Part shown: positions 1 through 6,866 of the stretch, piece by piece | How the letters are laid out: each line of letters opens with the position of its first letter | How positions within the stretch are numbered: position 1 is the stretch's first letter | DNA from: Polyangiaceae bacterium | GTDB taxonomy: Bacteria; Myxococcota; Polyangia; Polyangiales; Polyangiaceae | Length of the DNA: 16,730 nt | Assembly (NCBI GenBank): GCA_025936205.1 | Contig: JAICTU010000170.1 | Location: 1 to 16,730, forward strand | Direction: 5' to 3' | Notes under the pieces: model-generated | Database searches by the model: none | What the model was told of the DNA's origin: nothing | Seen by the model: the letters and a program-made list of their open reading frames with translations, nothing else | Made by a program: the position numbers and the translations under genes

Positions 1-1708
1 CGAACGGCGAAAAGGGGGAATACTGGTCCTCGGGGCGCGCGCGCAGATGGATGACACTGGCGCCCACCTCCACGGCGAGCTCCGCAAAACAGCGCAGGAG
101 ACGTGACTTTCCAATGCCGGGAGCACCGACCAGGAACAGCATTTCCAGGCGCGTCTCCTGGCTGGTCCGGAATGCCTGCGCGAGCAGATCCAACTCCCGG
201 TCCCTGCCGATCAGCACGGGGCCGGAGCCCGGGGGCGCTGGGAGCGCCAGCGCGAGAGGCTCGCTCGGGGCGCGCAGCTCGTGAAAATGCGTGGAAGAAA
301 CGGCACCCGAGGCGCGCGGCACGCACAGCTCGCCCCGGCTCTCGAAGCTGAAGAAGCGGCGCAAGATGCGCTGCGCCGCAGCGCTCACCAGCAGCTGGCC
401 CGGCGCTGCTGCGGTACACAGTGCCGCCGCCACCGCCAGCGCCGGACCTGCGACAAGGCCGCCGGAAAGCAGGGCATCGCCGACGTCGAGGCCAGCGCGC
501 AGGGGCGTGTTCTCACCCAGTGCGTCATGCCGCCAGACCGCGCGGAGCTCGAGCAGTAAGCGCGCGGCGCGCTCGCAGTTGTTGTCATGGGCTCGCGGGT
601 AGCCCAGGCAGATCGTCAAGCGATGCCCGTCCGTGCTGAGCAGCTGGCCCTCGCAGCGCTCGACCATCCCAGTCGCCAGCTGCTGGAAGCGATTGACCTG
701 CCGCAGATAGGGCTCGCACTCCTCGATCGCGCTCGGGACATCGAGGGCAAGCTCGACATTGAGCACGCTGAGCACGCGGCGCTCCAGCGGCGGTTCGCGC
801 ACGGCGCTGCTGGAAATGCGCGAACGGCGCTCGATCAGCTCCGAGAGCACTGCTTCAACTTCGCGCGCCGATTCGGGTCGATCCGCGACGTCCTTGGCAT
901 GCAGCCGCTGGACCAACTCGGAAAGTGCGGGGGGTACCTCGCGGCGCAACTCGCGCAACGGCAAAGGGCGCAGCTCGCGGATGCGCCGGATGGTTTCCTC
1001 CGCATGACCCTGCGAATGGAACGGAGACAGACCCGCAAAGAGCTCGTATAGCAGGGTGCCGAACGAAAACAGATCAGAGCGAGCGTCCGCCGGCCCGCCA
1101 CGCGTCTGCTCCGGTGACATGCTGCGGAACGTTCCCCGGATCGTGATCCCGCTCGCTTCGTGGCGTTCACCGGCATCGATGCGGCGCGCCACGCCGAAAT
1201 CCGCGATCTTCGAGACACCGTCGCGCCCGATCAGGACGTTTTCGCTCTTGAGGTCCAGATGCACGACGCCCGCGGCGTGCGCAAAAGCGAGCCCGCGACT
1301 GATCTGCAGCGCGCGCATCAGCTGGCAATCCAGATCCTGTGTTGCCCCGCTGCCCTCCGCGAGCGACGCGCCGTCCACGTACTCGCTGACGATGAAGTCC
1401 GCGCCCCCCACCGACAAGAAGTCGTACACGCGCACGATGTTGGGATGTTCGAGCCTGGCGTTGATGCGCGCCTCGTGCGCCAGCTGCACACGCGCTTCCG
1501 GGCTCGCAACTTCGGGCCGCAGACGCTTGATCGCGACCAACCGGTCGAGCTGCAGATCCTGACCCAGGTAGACCTCGCCCGCGCCGCCGGCGCCGCGAAA
1601 TTCGAGCAAGCGATACCGCCCATTCAAATGCCTCGGAGCGGCTGACAGCCGGACGGGCTCGGAAGCACGCGCTGCGGAGCCGAAGCTCAACGTCTGCGTG
1701 TCACTCAT
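1..1708 (-). CDS. Ser/Thr protein kinase with cyclase-like and AAA ATPase domains (3' end beyond window)
   Basis: A cytosolic signalling kinase; 569 residues are visible and the C-terminus lies beyond the left edge. In order it has a glycine loop (FRGAGGAGEVYLG), the ATP lysine in VAIK (K61), the catalytic loop HLDLKSEN (H150, D152, K154, N157), DFG at 170-172 and SPE in place of APE. Residues about 310-475 resemble a class III nucleotide cyclase domain (CLGYPRAHDNNCERAARLL, LRAGLDVGDALLSG, PGQLLVSAAAQRIL). LIGRDREL and a Walker A GAPGIGKS (528-535) then open an AAA/STAND ATPase, which in this family is usually followed by TPR-like repeats. The arginine normally in HRD is Leu151. The ATG at 1708 is preceded by GGTGGGG (complement of 1714-1720) five bases upstream and leaves about 30 residues before the kinase fold. 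No membrane helix is visible. The architecture is common in myxobacteria; the target is unknown. Confidence 0.93.
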   Translation of the reverse strand, partial: MSDTQTLSFGSAARASEPVRLSAAPRHLNGRYRLLEFRGAGGAGEVYLGQDLQLDRLVAIKRLRPEVASPEARVQLAHEARINARLEHPNIVRVYDFLSVGGADFIVSEYVDGASLAEGSGATQDLDCQLMRALQISRGLAFAHAAGVVHLDLKSENVLIGRDGVSKIADFGVARRIDAGERHEASGITIRGTFRSMSPEQTRGGPADARSDLFSFGTLLYELFAGLSPFHSQGHAEETIRRIRELRPLPLRELRREVPPALSELVQRLHAKDVADRPESAREVEAVLSELIERRSRISSSAVREPPLERRVLSVLNVELALDVPSAIEECEPYLRQVNRFQQLATGMVERCEGQLLSTDGHRLTICLGYPRAHDNNCERAARLLLELRAVWRHDALGENTPLRAGLDVGDALLSGGLVAGPALAVAAALCTAAAPGQLLVSAAAQRILRRFFSFESRGELCVPRASGAVSSTHFHELRAPSEPLALALPAPPGSGPVLIGRDRELDLLAQAFRTSQETRLEMLFLVGAPGIGKSRLLRCFAELAVEVGASVIHLRARPEDQYSPFSPF

Positions 1709-2099
1709 TCGATCCCCACCGTTTCGCATGAGTGGGCCATGATACGGATGGCTGACCCCGCTGAGAACCCGCACATTTCAAAAATGCACGATGCCGCGAC
1801 GTGCGGCGTGCCGAGATCGGACTCAGTTTCCCCACATCGCTCCCGCGCGCGATCGGACGGCGGCCCGCAGCGGTGCTTGCGCAGCGTCCGCGCTGCATGA
1901 AATGGCTGTGTAATTGTCGCTGGTGGCTCAACCGTGCACGATGGCCCTGCAGCGCGGTGCATCTGTGGAAGGGGCCCGATAGATGTGGTCGCGCCGCGCA
2001 CACTTACAGCGACCGGAGGCTGCGACCGCTGCTGTTGGACCCGGGTCTGCCGGCGGCTTCGGTTGCGCTGGGGGGGCCTCCGGGCGCGGCCCTAAAAAC
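1709..2099. other. Intergenic gap, no gene seen
   Basis: These 391 bases lie between the kinase start and the stop of the 3D-domain lipoprotein, both on the minus strand. Short open frames exist on both strands but none has a recognisable protein or good ribosome binding site. The stretch presumably carries the kinase promoter. I could not pick a convincing -35/-10 pair, and I see no RNA gene, only a very short CATTT/AAATG inverted repeat near 1770. Confidence 0.5.
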
Positions 2100-2882
2100 C
2101 TACCGAGTGCTCCAGAGCAGCTTGCCCGCGCAGCGCGGTGGATCGCGATACACGGTGGTGGATGAGTCGGTGGGCAGCACCTGCTCCAGCGCCCTCCAGA
2201 GCGTGGAAGTGCCGGCGTAGAAGTCGTAGTGGCGCCCCTGCACGCCATACCCGATGTCGTCAGCGCGGAAGCAGCCGTCGTGCGTGAACCCGCCCAACCC
2301 GTGGGGACTCGCGGGGATCTTCACGCCGTCCCACTCCGGAATGTAGAGCACCGTTCCATGCGGCACAACGCTCTCTTCGATGGCGAGTGAACGCAGGGGG
2401 ATCAGCGGATTGCCATCCGAGCCATAACCCCAGGTGTCGCTGCCGTCCGTGACCGGAAGAAAGCAGACCGACGAGCCCGTCTCCCGGCAGGGATAGCCGC
2501 AGACGCACTCGCCGGACAGGTTGAGCAGCGCGCCGCTCGAAAGCCTCCCGCTTCCCTCGACGCAGACGCGATCGGCGAACGCCTCGGGCACCCTGGCCAC
2601 AGCCCGGCAGTCGCTCCCGGTCAGCTCGGTGTCGGCACGCCCCGGATAGTCATCCTCGAATTCCATCCAATAGAACGTATTCACGAAGCTCCCGATCACG
2701 ACGCCTCGGTCGTCGCGCGGGCTGGTGTTCGGCAGAATGAACGCCGGCGCGGGACGCTCGTGCACGGAACCCTCTGCGCTGGCCTCCCCACTGCCGCACC
2801 CGTTCGCCAACACCAGGAAGGCCGTCAGCAGCGCAAGCCACCTGAGTCCCCTGCACGTGCAGCTCGACGCCTCGTCCTTCAT
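2100..2882 (-). CDS. Lipoprotein with 3D (Asp-Asp-Asp, MltA-like barrel) domain
   Basis: A predicted envelope lipoprotein of 260 residues. The N-terminus has arginines, a hydrophobic core (WLALLTAFLVLA) and a lipobox-like ANGC that would lipidate Cys29; the lipobox is imperfect. Residues about 60-225 resemble the 3D/MltA C-terminal double-psi barrel: a GSFVNTFYWMEFE strand, then LAIEESVVPHGTVLYIP, then FRADDIGYGVQGRHYDFY. Two of the family's signature acids are visible (D209, D220); the first aligns with Glu169 rather than Asp. The family includes lytic transglycosylases and resuscitation/spore-germination type peptidoglycan enzymes, so peptidoglycan cleavage is an inference. Six cysteines between 92 and 140 suggest disulfides in the mature protein. 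No LysM, SH3 or other wall-binding domain is present. The neighbours do not form an obvious operon with it. The start codon has only a weak ribosome binding site. Confidence 0.8.
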   Translation of the reverse strand: MKDEASSCTCRGLRWLALLTAFLVLANGCGSGEASAEGSVHERPAPAFILPNTSPRDDRGVVIGSFVNTFYWMEFEDDYPGRADTELTGSDCRAVARVPEAFADRVCVEGSGRLSSGALLNLSGECVCGYPCRETGSSVCFLPVTDGSDTWGYGSDGNPLIPLRSLAIEESVVPHGTVLYIPEWDGVKIPASPHGLGGFTHDGCFRADDIGYGVQGRHYDFYAGTSTLWRALEQVLPTDSSTTVYRDPPRCAGKLLWSTR

Positions 2883-2912
2883 CGCAGCCGCTCGTCATAC
2901 ACGATGGCGCGC

Positions 2913-2954
2913 GCCGGCGGGAGCCGCCAGCCAGGCTCGACACGGCCCGCCGGC
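2913..2954 (-). terminator. GC-rich inverted repeat downstream of the DUF4198 gene
   Basis: GCCGGCGGG (2913-2921) and CCCGCCGGC (2946-2954) form a perfect 9-bp stem with a 24-base loop that can itself pair AGCC with GGCT. It lies 47-88 bases beyond the stop of the DUF4198-type gene on the minus strand, so it may end that transcript. There is no U-tract, so intrinsic termination is unproven. Confidence 0.35.
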
Positions 2955-3000
2955 AAGGGGGCATATCCTGCTGCGACCTGGCGACGTGTCGCGACGAGCT

Positions 3001-3759
3001 CTATTCCTTCTCGTCGTCGAGGCTGTTCGGCGGAGCCGGTGGGGGCGCGGGCAGCGCGGCCAGGCCCGCCGTGGTCGTGAACGTCAACGTCGTGCCAAAA
3101 CTCGCCCGGTCGTAGTTTTCAGCACCCTTGTCCGCCGTACGCGAACCGGGCGTGTTGTCCTTGTGTCGGACCAGCAGGCCGTAGGTACCCTTCCACGGCA
3201 AGCTGAACTTGACCTTGCCGGCCGCATCGCTGTGGGCCTGCCGAGACCAGCCTGATGCAGCGGTCAGCGTCAGCTCCGCTGCGGCGAGAGGCGCGCCACG
3301 GAAGAAGACCTGAAACTCGCCGAGCGTGCCCGTTGGGACGATATCCAGTACCAACTTGGGAGTCTGTGCGGCCCAGCTCCCCACGATGCGCGCCGCCGGT
3401 GTCCAGGCCGTGCGGATCGGCTTGTCACCTTCCTTGCTTTCGAGCAGCGGGTACGCGGCATCGACGACGATCAGTGATTCACCCTTGGCAGGCCGCCCGG
3501 CAATCGCGTAGCCATCGCGCTGCTTGGTGATCGTCAGAGCCTTCTCAGCTGACGCCGTCAGCAGGGTCGCGCTCGGCCGGGCCAGCTGATCCAGATAGCC
3601 GGGCGACACCTCATGCAGGTTGTCACCGAATTCCCCAAAGTAGAGCTTTGCGCCGCTCGCGTCCCGTTCGATCCACACCTGGTGCGCTGCGGCGCTGATC
3701 GAAAGCGCCAGCGAGAGGATGACCGAGGTGAAGCCTGCACGGGGCAAACGGCATTGCAT
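3001..3759 (-). CDS. Periplasmic DUF4198-type protein
   Basis: A 252-residue exported protein. The N-terminus carries a signal peptide with core FTSVILSLALSISAAA, probably cut before HQVWIERD. The start of the mature protein (HQVWIER, then AKLYFGEFGDNLHEVSPGYLDQL) and the later beta-rich part (ELTLTAASGWSRQAHSDAAG, then KFSLPWKGTYGLLVRHKDNTPG) fit the DUF4198 family. That family has Ig-like beta domains and often occurs near metal or iron uptake genes. The C-terminus is a Pro/Ala-rich tail ending in DDEKE. The ATG at 3759 has GGTGAG just upstream. The gene is divergent from the YceI gene. A sigma70-like promoter overlapped by a Fur-box-like palindrome sits in front of it, suggesting iron repression. 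A role in metal handling is inferred from family and operator; no binding residue can be named. Confidence 0.78.
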   Translation of the reverse strand: MQCRLPRAGFTSVILSLALSISAAAHQVWIERDASGAKLYFGEFGDNLHEVSPGYLDQLARPSATLLTASAEKALTITKQRDGYAIAGRPAKGESLIVVDAAYPLLESKEGDKPIRTAWTPAARIVGSWAAQTPKLVLDIVPTGTLGEFQVFFRGAPLAAAELTLTAASGWSRQAHSDAAGKVKFSLPWKGTYGLLVRHKDNTPGSRTADKGAENYDRASFGTTLTFTTTAGLAALPAPPPAPPNSLDDEKE

Positions 3760-3795
3760 GTCTCACCCGGTACCAGCTCAACAGCTCGCAAATCA

Positions 3796-3824
3796 ATCTA
3801 ATTGCTACTGGCTATCATTTTCAA
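3796..3824 (-). promoter_or_regulatory. Sigma70-like promoter of the DUF4198 gene
   Basis: On the minus strand TTGAAA (complement of 3819-3824) is separated by exactly 17 bases from TTAGAT (complement of 3796-3801). This is a good -35/-10 pair, with the expected transcription start about 30 bases before the ATG at 3759. The stretch is clearly more AT-rich than its surroundings. Confidence 0.55.
3809..3823. promoter_or_regulatory. Fur-box-like operator in the DUF4198/YceI spacer
   Basis: TGGCTATCATTTTCA matches 10 of the 14 specified bases of the Fur 7-1-7 consensus TGATAATnATTATCA. It overlaps the -35 and spacer of the DUF4198 promoter and lies 27 bases before the YceI start codon, so one bound repressor could cover both divergent genes. 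The site was judged by eye; no Fur gene is in the window. Confidence 0.45.
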
Positions 3825-3850
3825 CTACACCTGAGTGCCAAGGAGAGCCG

Positions 3851-4372
3851 ATGCCGAAATACGATGAGAGTCAGGCCGAATGCCTGGTGTTCACCTTCAA
3901 AGAAGGTCTGCTGTCGAAGGTCGCTCACGACCTGAAGATCCGCGTCACGCGCTTCAGCGCCGATGTCACGTCCGACTCGGTGCGAGCGGAGTTCGATCTG
4001 CGTTCCCTGCGGGTGGTCGAGGCCATGAAAGAGGGCAACGAAAACCCGGGAGCGCTCTCCGACGCAGACAAAGCCAAGATCGCGGAGCAAATCAGCAACG
4101 AGGTGTTGCACGCCGGGCAACACCCAACGGCCGTGTTCAGGTCGCGCTCGATCACGACGCGTCCAGACGGCGGTTACAGCATCGCAGGCGAGCTATCGCT
4201 GCACGGAGTCACGCAGCCGATTCGAGCCGAGACTCGCTCCGAGGGCGGTCGCCAGGTGGCATCCATCGAGTTGCACCAGCCGACGTATGGCATCACGCCC
4301 TTCAAGGCGATGATGGGCACGCTCAAGGTGAAGGCGGACGTGATCGTCCGCTTCAGCGTACCCTCGAGCTGA
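3851..4372 (+). CDS. YceI-family lipocalin-like protein, cytosolic form
   Basis: A 173-residue protein of the YceI family, beta-barrels that bind long amphiphiles such as polyisoprenoids. Family features are AECLVFTFKEGLLSKVAHDLKI near the start, RAEFDLRSLRV, a Lys/Ile helix region with EVLHAGQHPTAVFRSRSI, then YSIAGELSLHGVTQPI and the closing strand YGITPFKAMMGTLKVKADVIVRF. The ATG at 3851 was chosen because AGGAGA (3841-3846) lies four bases upstream; a longer in-frame extension to 3719 would run through the promoter region. No signal peptide is present, unlike E. coli YceI, so it is probably cytosolic, as in many myxobacterial paralogues. It is divergent from the DUF4198 gene and shares the Fur-box-like spacer. 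Ligand unknown. Confidence 0.88.
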   Translation: MPKYDESQAECLVFTFKEGLLSKVAHDLKIRVTRFSADVTSDSVRAEFDLRSLRVVEAMKEGNENPGALSDADKAKIAEQISNEVLHAGQHPTAVFRSRSITTRPDGGYSIAGELSLHGVTQPIRAETRSEGGRQVASIELHQPTYGITPFKAMMGTLKVKADVIVRFSVPSS

Positions 4373-4396
4373 AGCTCGGCAGCGAGCGGTCCTGTA

Positions 4397-4425
4397 CCCG
4401 GGTGCTCTGCGCAAAAGCACCCGGG
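4397..4425. terminator. Hairpin between convergent genes
   Basis: CCCGGGTGCT (4397-4406) and AGCACCCGGG (4416-4425) form a perfect 10-bp stem with a nine-base loop. It lies between the YceI stop and the stop of the AgmX-like gene, 24 and 16 bases away respectively, so it could serve both directions. Neither strand has a U-tract after it, so it may act as an RNA end stabiliser or a Rho-assisted terminator. Confidence 0.6.
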
Positions 4426-4440
4426 CGCCGCCTTCCGCGC

Positions 4441-6345
4441 TCAGGGGATCTCGAAGCGCTGCCGCACCACCGCCGTCTTGGCGCCGTTGAACGCGGGCAC
4501 TTTGGCGCGCCGGAACAACATCTGGATGCAGGCGGCGGCCTCACTGTTTTCAAAGCCCGCCGTCACGATCGTCACGGACGCCACCTTGCCCGAGGGCTCG
4601 TACGTCACTTGCACGGTACCCGAGCCGCTCGGACCACCGATGGGGCGGCAGTTCTTGGCCTGCTCCGCCGCGGCGGAGAGTGCGGTTTGCGCCGCCTGGC
4701 GGTCGAACGTGCTACCCGCTTCGGAGGCCGCGCTGGCTGCCTCGCGCTCCGGCTCCACTCGAGCGGTCTCCTTCACTGCGCGGCGCTGCTGCCGGGCCTC
4801 CACGGCCGCCGCGCGTCGGGCCGCCCATTTGGCACGGCGTGCTGCGCGGTCTTCCTTGCCGGAGCGCGCGGAAGCGCCGGAAGTGGACCCCGGCTCCTTG
4901 GCATCGGCCGCATCGCTCGAGCCCTGATCGCCCGAAGCAGCCTTGGCTTCGTTCGCGCCTTCTTTGGCCGCTCCGTCCTTCGTGGCAGAAGCAGGATCGG
5001 ATTCGGCCACCGCGGCCGCGGGCTTCTCCGCGGCGGCGGTCACCGCATCGCCCGAAGTAGCCGCGGGCTCGGTGGCGGCCCCAGGCGCGGCTGGCTCTCG
5101 ACCCTTGGCCTCCGTAGCCGGGGAACTGGCTGCCGGCAAATTGGCTGCCGGCAAATTGCCTGCCGGCAAATTGGCTGCCGGGGAACTGGCTGCCGGGGAA
5201 CTGGCTGCCGGCAAATTGCCTGCCGGCAAATTGGCTGCCGGCAAATTGCCTGCCGGATGCAAGGCTAGCGTGCTGGTGGATGCGATCGCCGGGCTGGGCT
5301 CGGCATGCAGGGCCGGGCTCGCGGGGGTCCCCGATTCGAAGACGCCCGCGCGGATCAAGCCATACGAAGTGCCGACCAGGGCCAGCGCGGCTGCCGCTCC
5401 CTGGGCAATGAGCCCCCGCCAGGGGCTCGAGCGCTTGCTCGCCGCGGGGCCGAGATCGAGCGCGACAGAAGTCGCCGTGTCCACGCGCCGAGCGGGAGGA
5501 GCACCCTCAGCATCGAGTGCCGGTGCCCCAAACTCCGACCTCGCATCCGGGGACATCGCATCCCGAGACATCGCATCCCGAGACATCGCATCCCGAGACA
5601 TCGCATCCCGAGACATCGCATCCCGAGCTGAAGAGCTCGAGCGCTCCGGGCGGGTGCGAGGTTCGATCCGAGGCGGCGGTGGAGAGACGCCGAGCGAACG
5701 AGCGCCGCTCGCTGGAACCGAGGCTGCGCTGGGCGAAGAGCCGAGAGCCCGTGCACTCGCGGCCGATCCGCGTGCGAGCGGGGCGATCGGTGCTGGGCTG
5801 GCCGCAGGCCGACTGGCGGTTGGACGACTGGCCGTCGGCGGGAGGCGCGGTGGCGGCGGCGATGGGATGGCAGGCACCGTCCGCTTCGCCGGGGGGGCAG
5901 CCGGCGGTGGAACGAGCGGCCGTGCAACACCGGAACTGGGTTCAACCGCGAGAAGGGCCACAGCCGGGGCCCCCTCCGCAGCAGCGGCCAGGTCCACTTC
6001 GGCGAGCGGCGTCCAGGCGCCCATTCCATTGCGCCAGACGCGCGCCGCCGGGGGCAACGTACCCGCGTCACGCTCCGCTGCGAGTTGCGCCGTGGACAGG
6101 CGACGGCGATCGTGGGCGCTCGTCTGCACCATCCACTCGCCGTCGTCGAGCGGCGCGTCCATCTGCAACGTGACGACATCATCGTCCTCGTCGCCATCGT
6201 CGGTGTACGGCCCCACCGCGATCTCATCCGAGCTCACCTCGAGCGAGTCGGAGCTCGGCGCACGCACTTCGCGCTCCTGCTCCGGCGAAGCCGAGGCTGA
6301 CTCTTCTGCGGGGGACGCCTGATCTTGGGCTAGAGATTCTTTCAC
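4441..6345 (-). CDS. AgmX/GltJ-like protein: GYF_2 domain, one membrane helix, AgmX/TonB-like C-terminal domain
   Basis: A 634-residue envelope-spanning protein. An acidic N-terminus (about 1-68) is followed by a GYF_2-type domain at about 70-118 (EWMVQTSAHDRRRLSTAQL, VWRNGMGAWTPLAEV). Next come a Pro/Ala/Ser-rich linker, five RDAMS pentapeptides (241-265), one membrane helix (about 311-332, GLIAQGAAAALALVGTSYGL), a periplasmic PA[AG][NS][LS] pentapeptide array (364-408) and a charged Ala/Lys/Arg region. It ends in an AgmX_C/TonB-like fold at 547-634 (FDRQAAQTALSAAAEQAKNC, SGSGTVQVTYEPSGKVASV, ACIQMLFRRAKVPAFNG). In Myxococcus, AgmX (GltJ) works in gliding and focal-adhesion assembly; its N-terminal zinc ribbon is not visible here. 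The GTG start has AGGT seven bases upstream. Motility is inferred from domains only; many myxobacterial paralogues have other, unknown roles. Confidence 0.85.
   Translation of the reverse strand: MKESLAQDQASPAEESASASPEQEREVRAPSSDSLEVSSDEIAVGPYTDDGDEDDDVVTLQMDAPLDDGEWMVQTSAHDRRRLSTAQLAAERDAGTLPPAARVWRNGMGAWTPLAEVDLAAAAEGAPAVALLAVEPSSGVARPLVPPPAAPPAKRTVPAIPSPPPPRLPPTASRPTASRPAASPAPIAPLARGSAASARALGSSPSAASVPASGARSLGVSPPPPRIEPRTRPERSSSSARDAMSRDAMSRDAMSRDAMSRDAMSPDARSEFGAPALDAEGAPPARRVDTATSVALDLGPAASKRSSPWRGLIAQGAAAALALVGTSYGLIRAGVFESGTPASPALHAEPSPAIASTSTLALHPAGNLPAANLPAGNLPAASSPAASSPAANLPAGNLPAANLPAASSPATEAKGREPAAPGAATEPAATSGDAVTAAAEKPAAAVAESDPASATKDGAAKEGANEAKAASGDQGSSDAADAKEPGSTSGASARSGKEDRAARRAKWAARRAAAVEARQQRRAVKETARVEPEREAASAASEAGSTFDRQAAQTALSAAAEQAKNCRPIGGPSGSGTVQVTYEPSGKVASVTIVTAGFENSEAAACIQMLFRRAKVPAFNGAKTAVVRQRFEIP
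5117..5256. repeat. 15-bp tandem repeat coding for PA[AG][NS][LS] pentapeptides
   Basis: Nine 15-bp units lie head to tail (5117-5251) with a partial tenth. There are three variants: GCCGGCAAATTGGCT, GCCGGCAAATTGCCT and GCCGGGGAACTGGCT. Read on the minus strand they code for PAANL, PAGNL and PAASS. The array sits in the predicted periplasmic linker of the AgmX-like protein. The ordering of variants suggests duplication of multi-unit blocks. Confidence 0.93.
5552..5626. repeat. 15-bp tandem repeat coding for RDAMS pentapeptides
   Basis: Five identical copies of GACATCGCATCCCGA run from 5552 to 5626, preceded by a degenerate copy at 5537-5551. On the minus strand they code for five RDAMS pentapeptides followed by PDARS, in the cytoplasmic linker of the AgmX-like protein. 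Perfect identity points to recent expansion. Confidence 0.95.
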
Positions 6346-6706
6346 GGTGCTACCTGCGGCAAACCCGGCTCAAACTTGCCAGGATCCGAACTGACTACAA
6401 GCGAAAAACTGCGCGCTACTTCTGATCGGCTGAGCTGTAAATGTGGCCATGCCAGCGCGGCGTTGACCCGATCTCGCGCGCTGGCGCTCGGGGCGCGCTC
6501 ACACTCACGAGCCGTGTGCCGGAGACGGAGAAATTTCCTACTCGAGCTCGAGGTGCAGGAAGTGCCGGCAGAGATCTCAATCGCAGCAAACATTTCGACT
6601 CGTATCGATCGCTGAAAACAATTTCACACGATCTTCCCGCGCCGCGTTTGGCATCTTGCTCGCCCGCAACGGTTGCTGCCGAGCGCCGCCGCGCTCTCGA
6701 CGTTGG

Positions 6707-6735
6707 TTTCGAACCATGGGGTTTTCGAACCATGG
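6707..6735. repeat. Short direct repeat TTTCGAACCATGG, two copies
   Basis: The 13-base sequence occurs at 6707-6719 and again at 6723-6735, a spacing of 16 bases. Each copy contains the palindromes TTCGAA and CCATGG. It could be a tandem protein-binding site or a small duplication. Confidence 0.6.
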
Positions 6736-6797
6736 AAACACTTCCGCCGCCCGGGCTGTTCTCCAGCACACCGAGCGGCGGAAGGGGACCTGTCGTA

Positions 6798-6819
6798 TGC
6801 GCTAGGGAATGCTAGCGCA
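6798..6819. terminator. Hairpin beyond the symporter gene
   Basis: TGCGCTAG (6798-6805) and CTAGCGCA (6812-6819) form a perfect 8-bp stem with a six-base loop, about 48 bases beyond the symporter stop on the minus strand. There is no U-tract, so it is only a possible terminator. Confidence 0.35.
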
Positions 6820-6866
6820 GATGATAGCCGTTGTCGATATCATACCTGCATCGAGCAGCAAATTGC

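Larger units (their letters stand above)
6346..6866. other. Intergenic gap between the symporter and the AgmX-like gene
   Basis: These 521 bases lie between the symporter stop and the start of the AgmX-like gene. They are less GC-rich than the genes. They contain a near-perfect direct repeat (TTTCGAACCATGG at 6707-6719 and 6723-6735) and a hairpin at 6798-6819. An imperfect ATGATA/TATCAT inverted pair spans 6821-6843. No open frame looks like a real protein and no tRNA could be folded. The promoter of the AgmX-like gene is expected here but I could not assign it. Confidence 0.5.

Noticed and set aside
5117..5256. Possible CRISPR array, from regular 15-bp repeats
   Set aside because: Units are contiguous with no spacers and lie in frame in a coding gene; simple tandem repeat.
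3880..5268. Open frame of 462 residues on the plus strand spanning YceI and the AgmX-like C-terminus
   Set aside because: It crosses a good convergent hairpin and covers two real genes in other frames; the product ends in CRQIG-type repeats that are only the repeat array misread.
4943..6322. Long open frame (459 residues) on the plus strand opposite the AgmX-like gene
   Set aside because: It is the antisense shadow of a GC-rich, repeat-bearing gene; its Ala/Gly/Arg-rich product shows no domain and the minus-strand frame has clear GYF and C-terminal domains.
6612..6640. AACAATTTCACAC, like a lac-operator-region sequence
   Set aside because: Chance resemblance; no vector or lac genes nearby.
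6701..6740. Possible tRNA because GGTTCGAAACC on the minus strand resembles a T-arm
   Set aside because: No anticodon arm, D-arm or acceptor stem could be placed around it.
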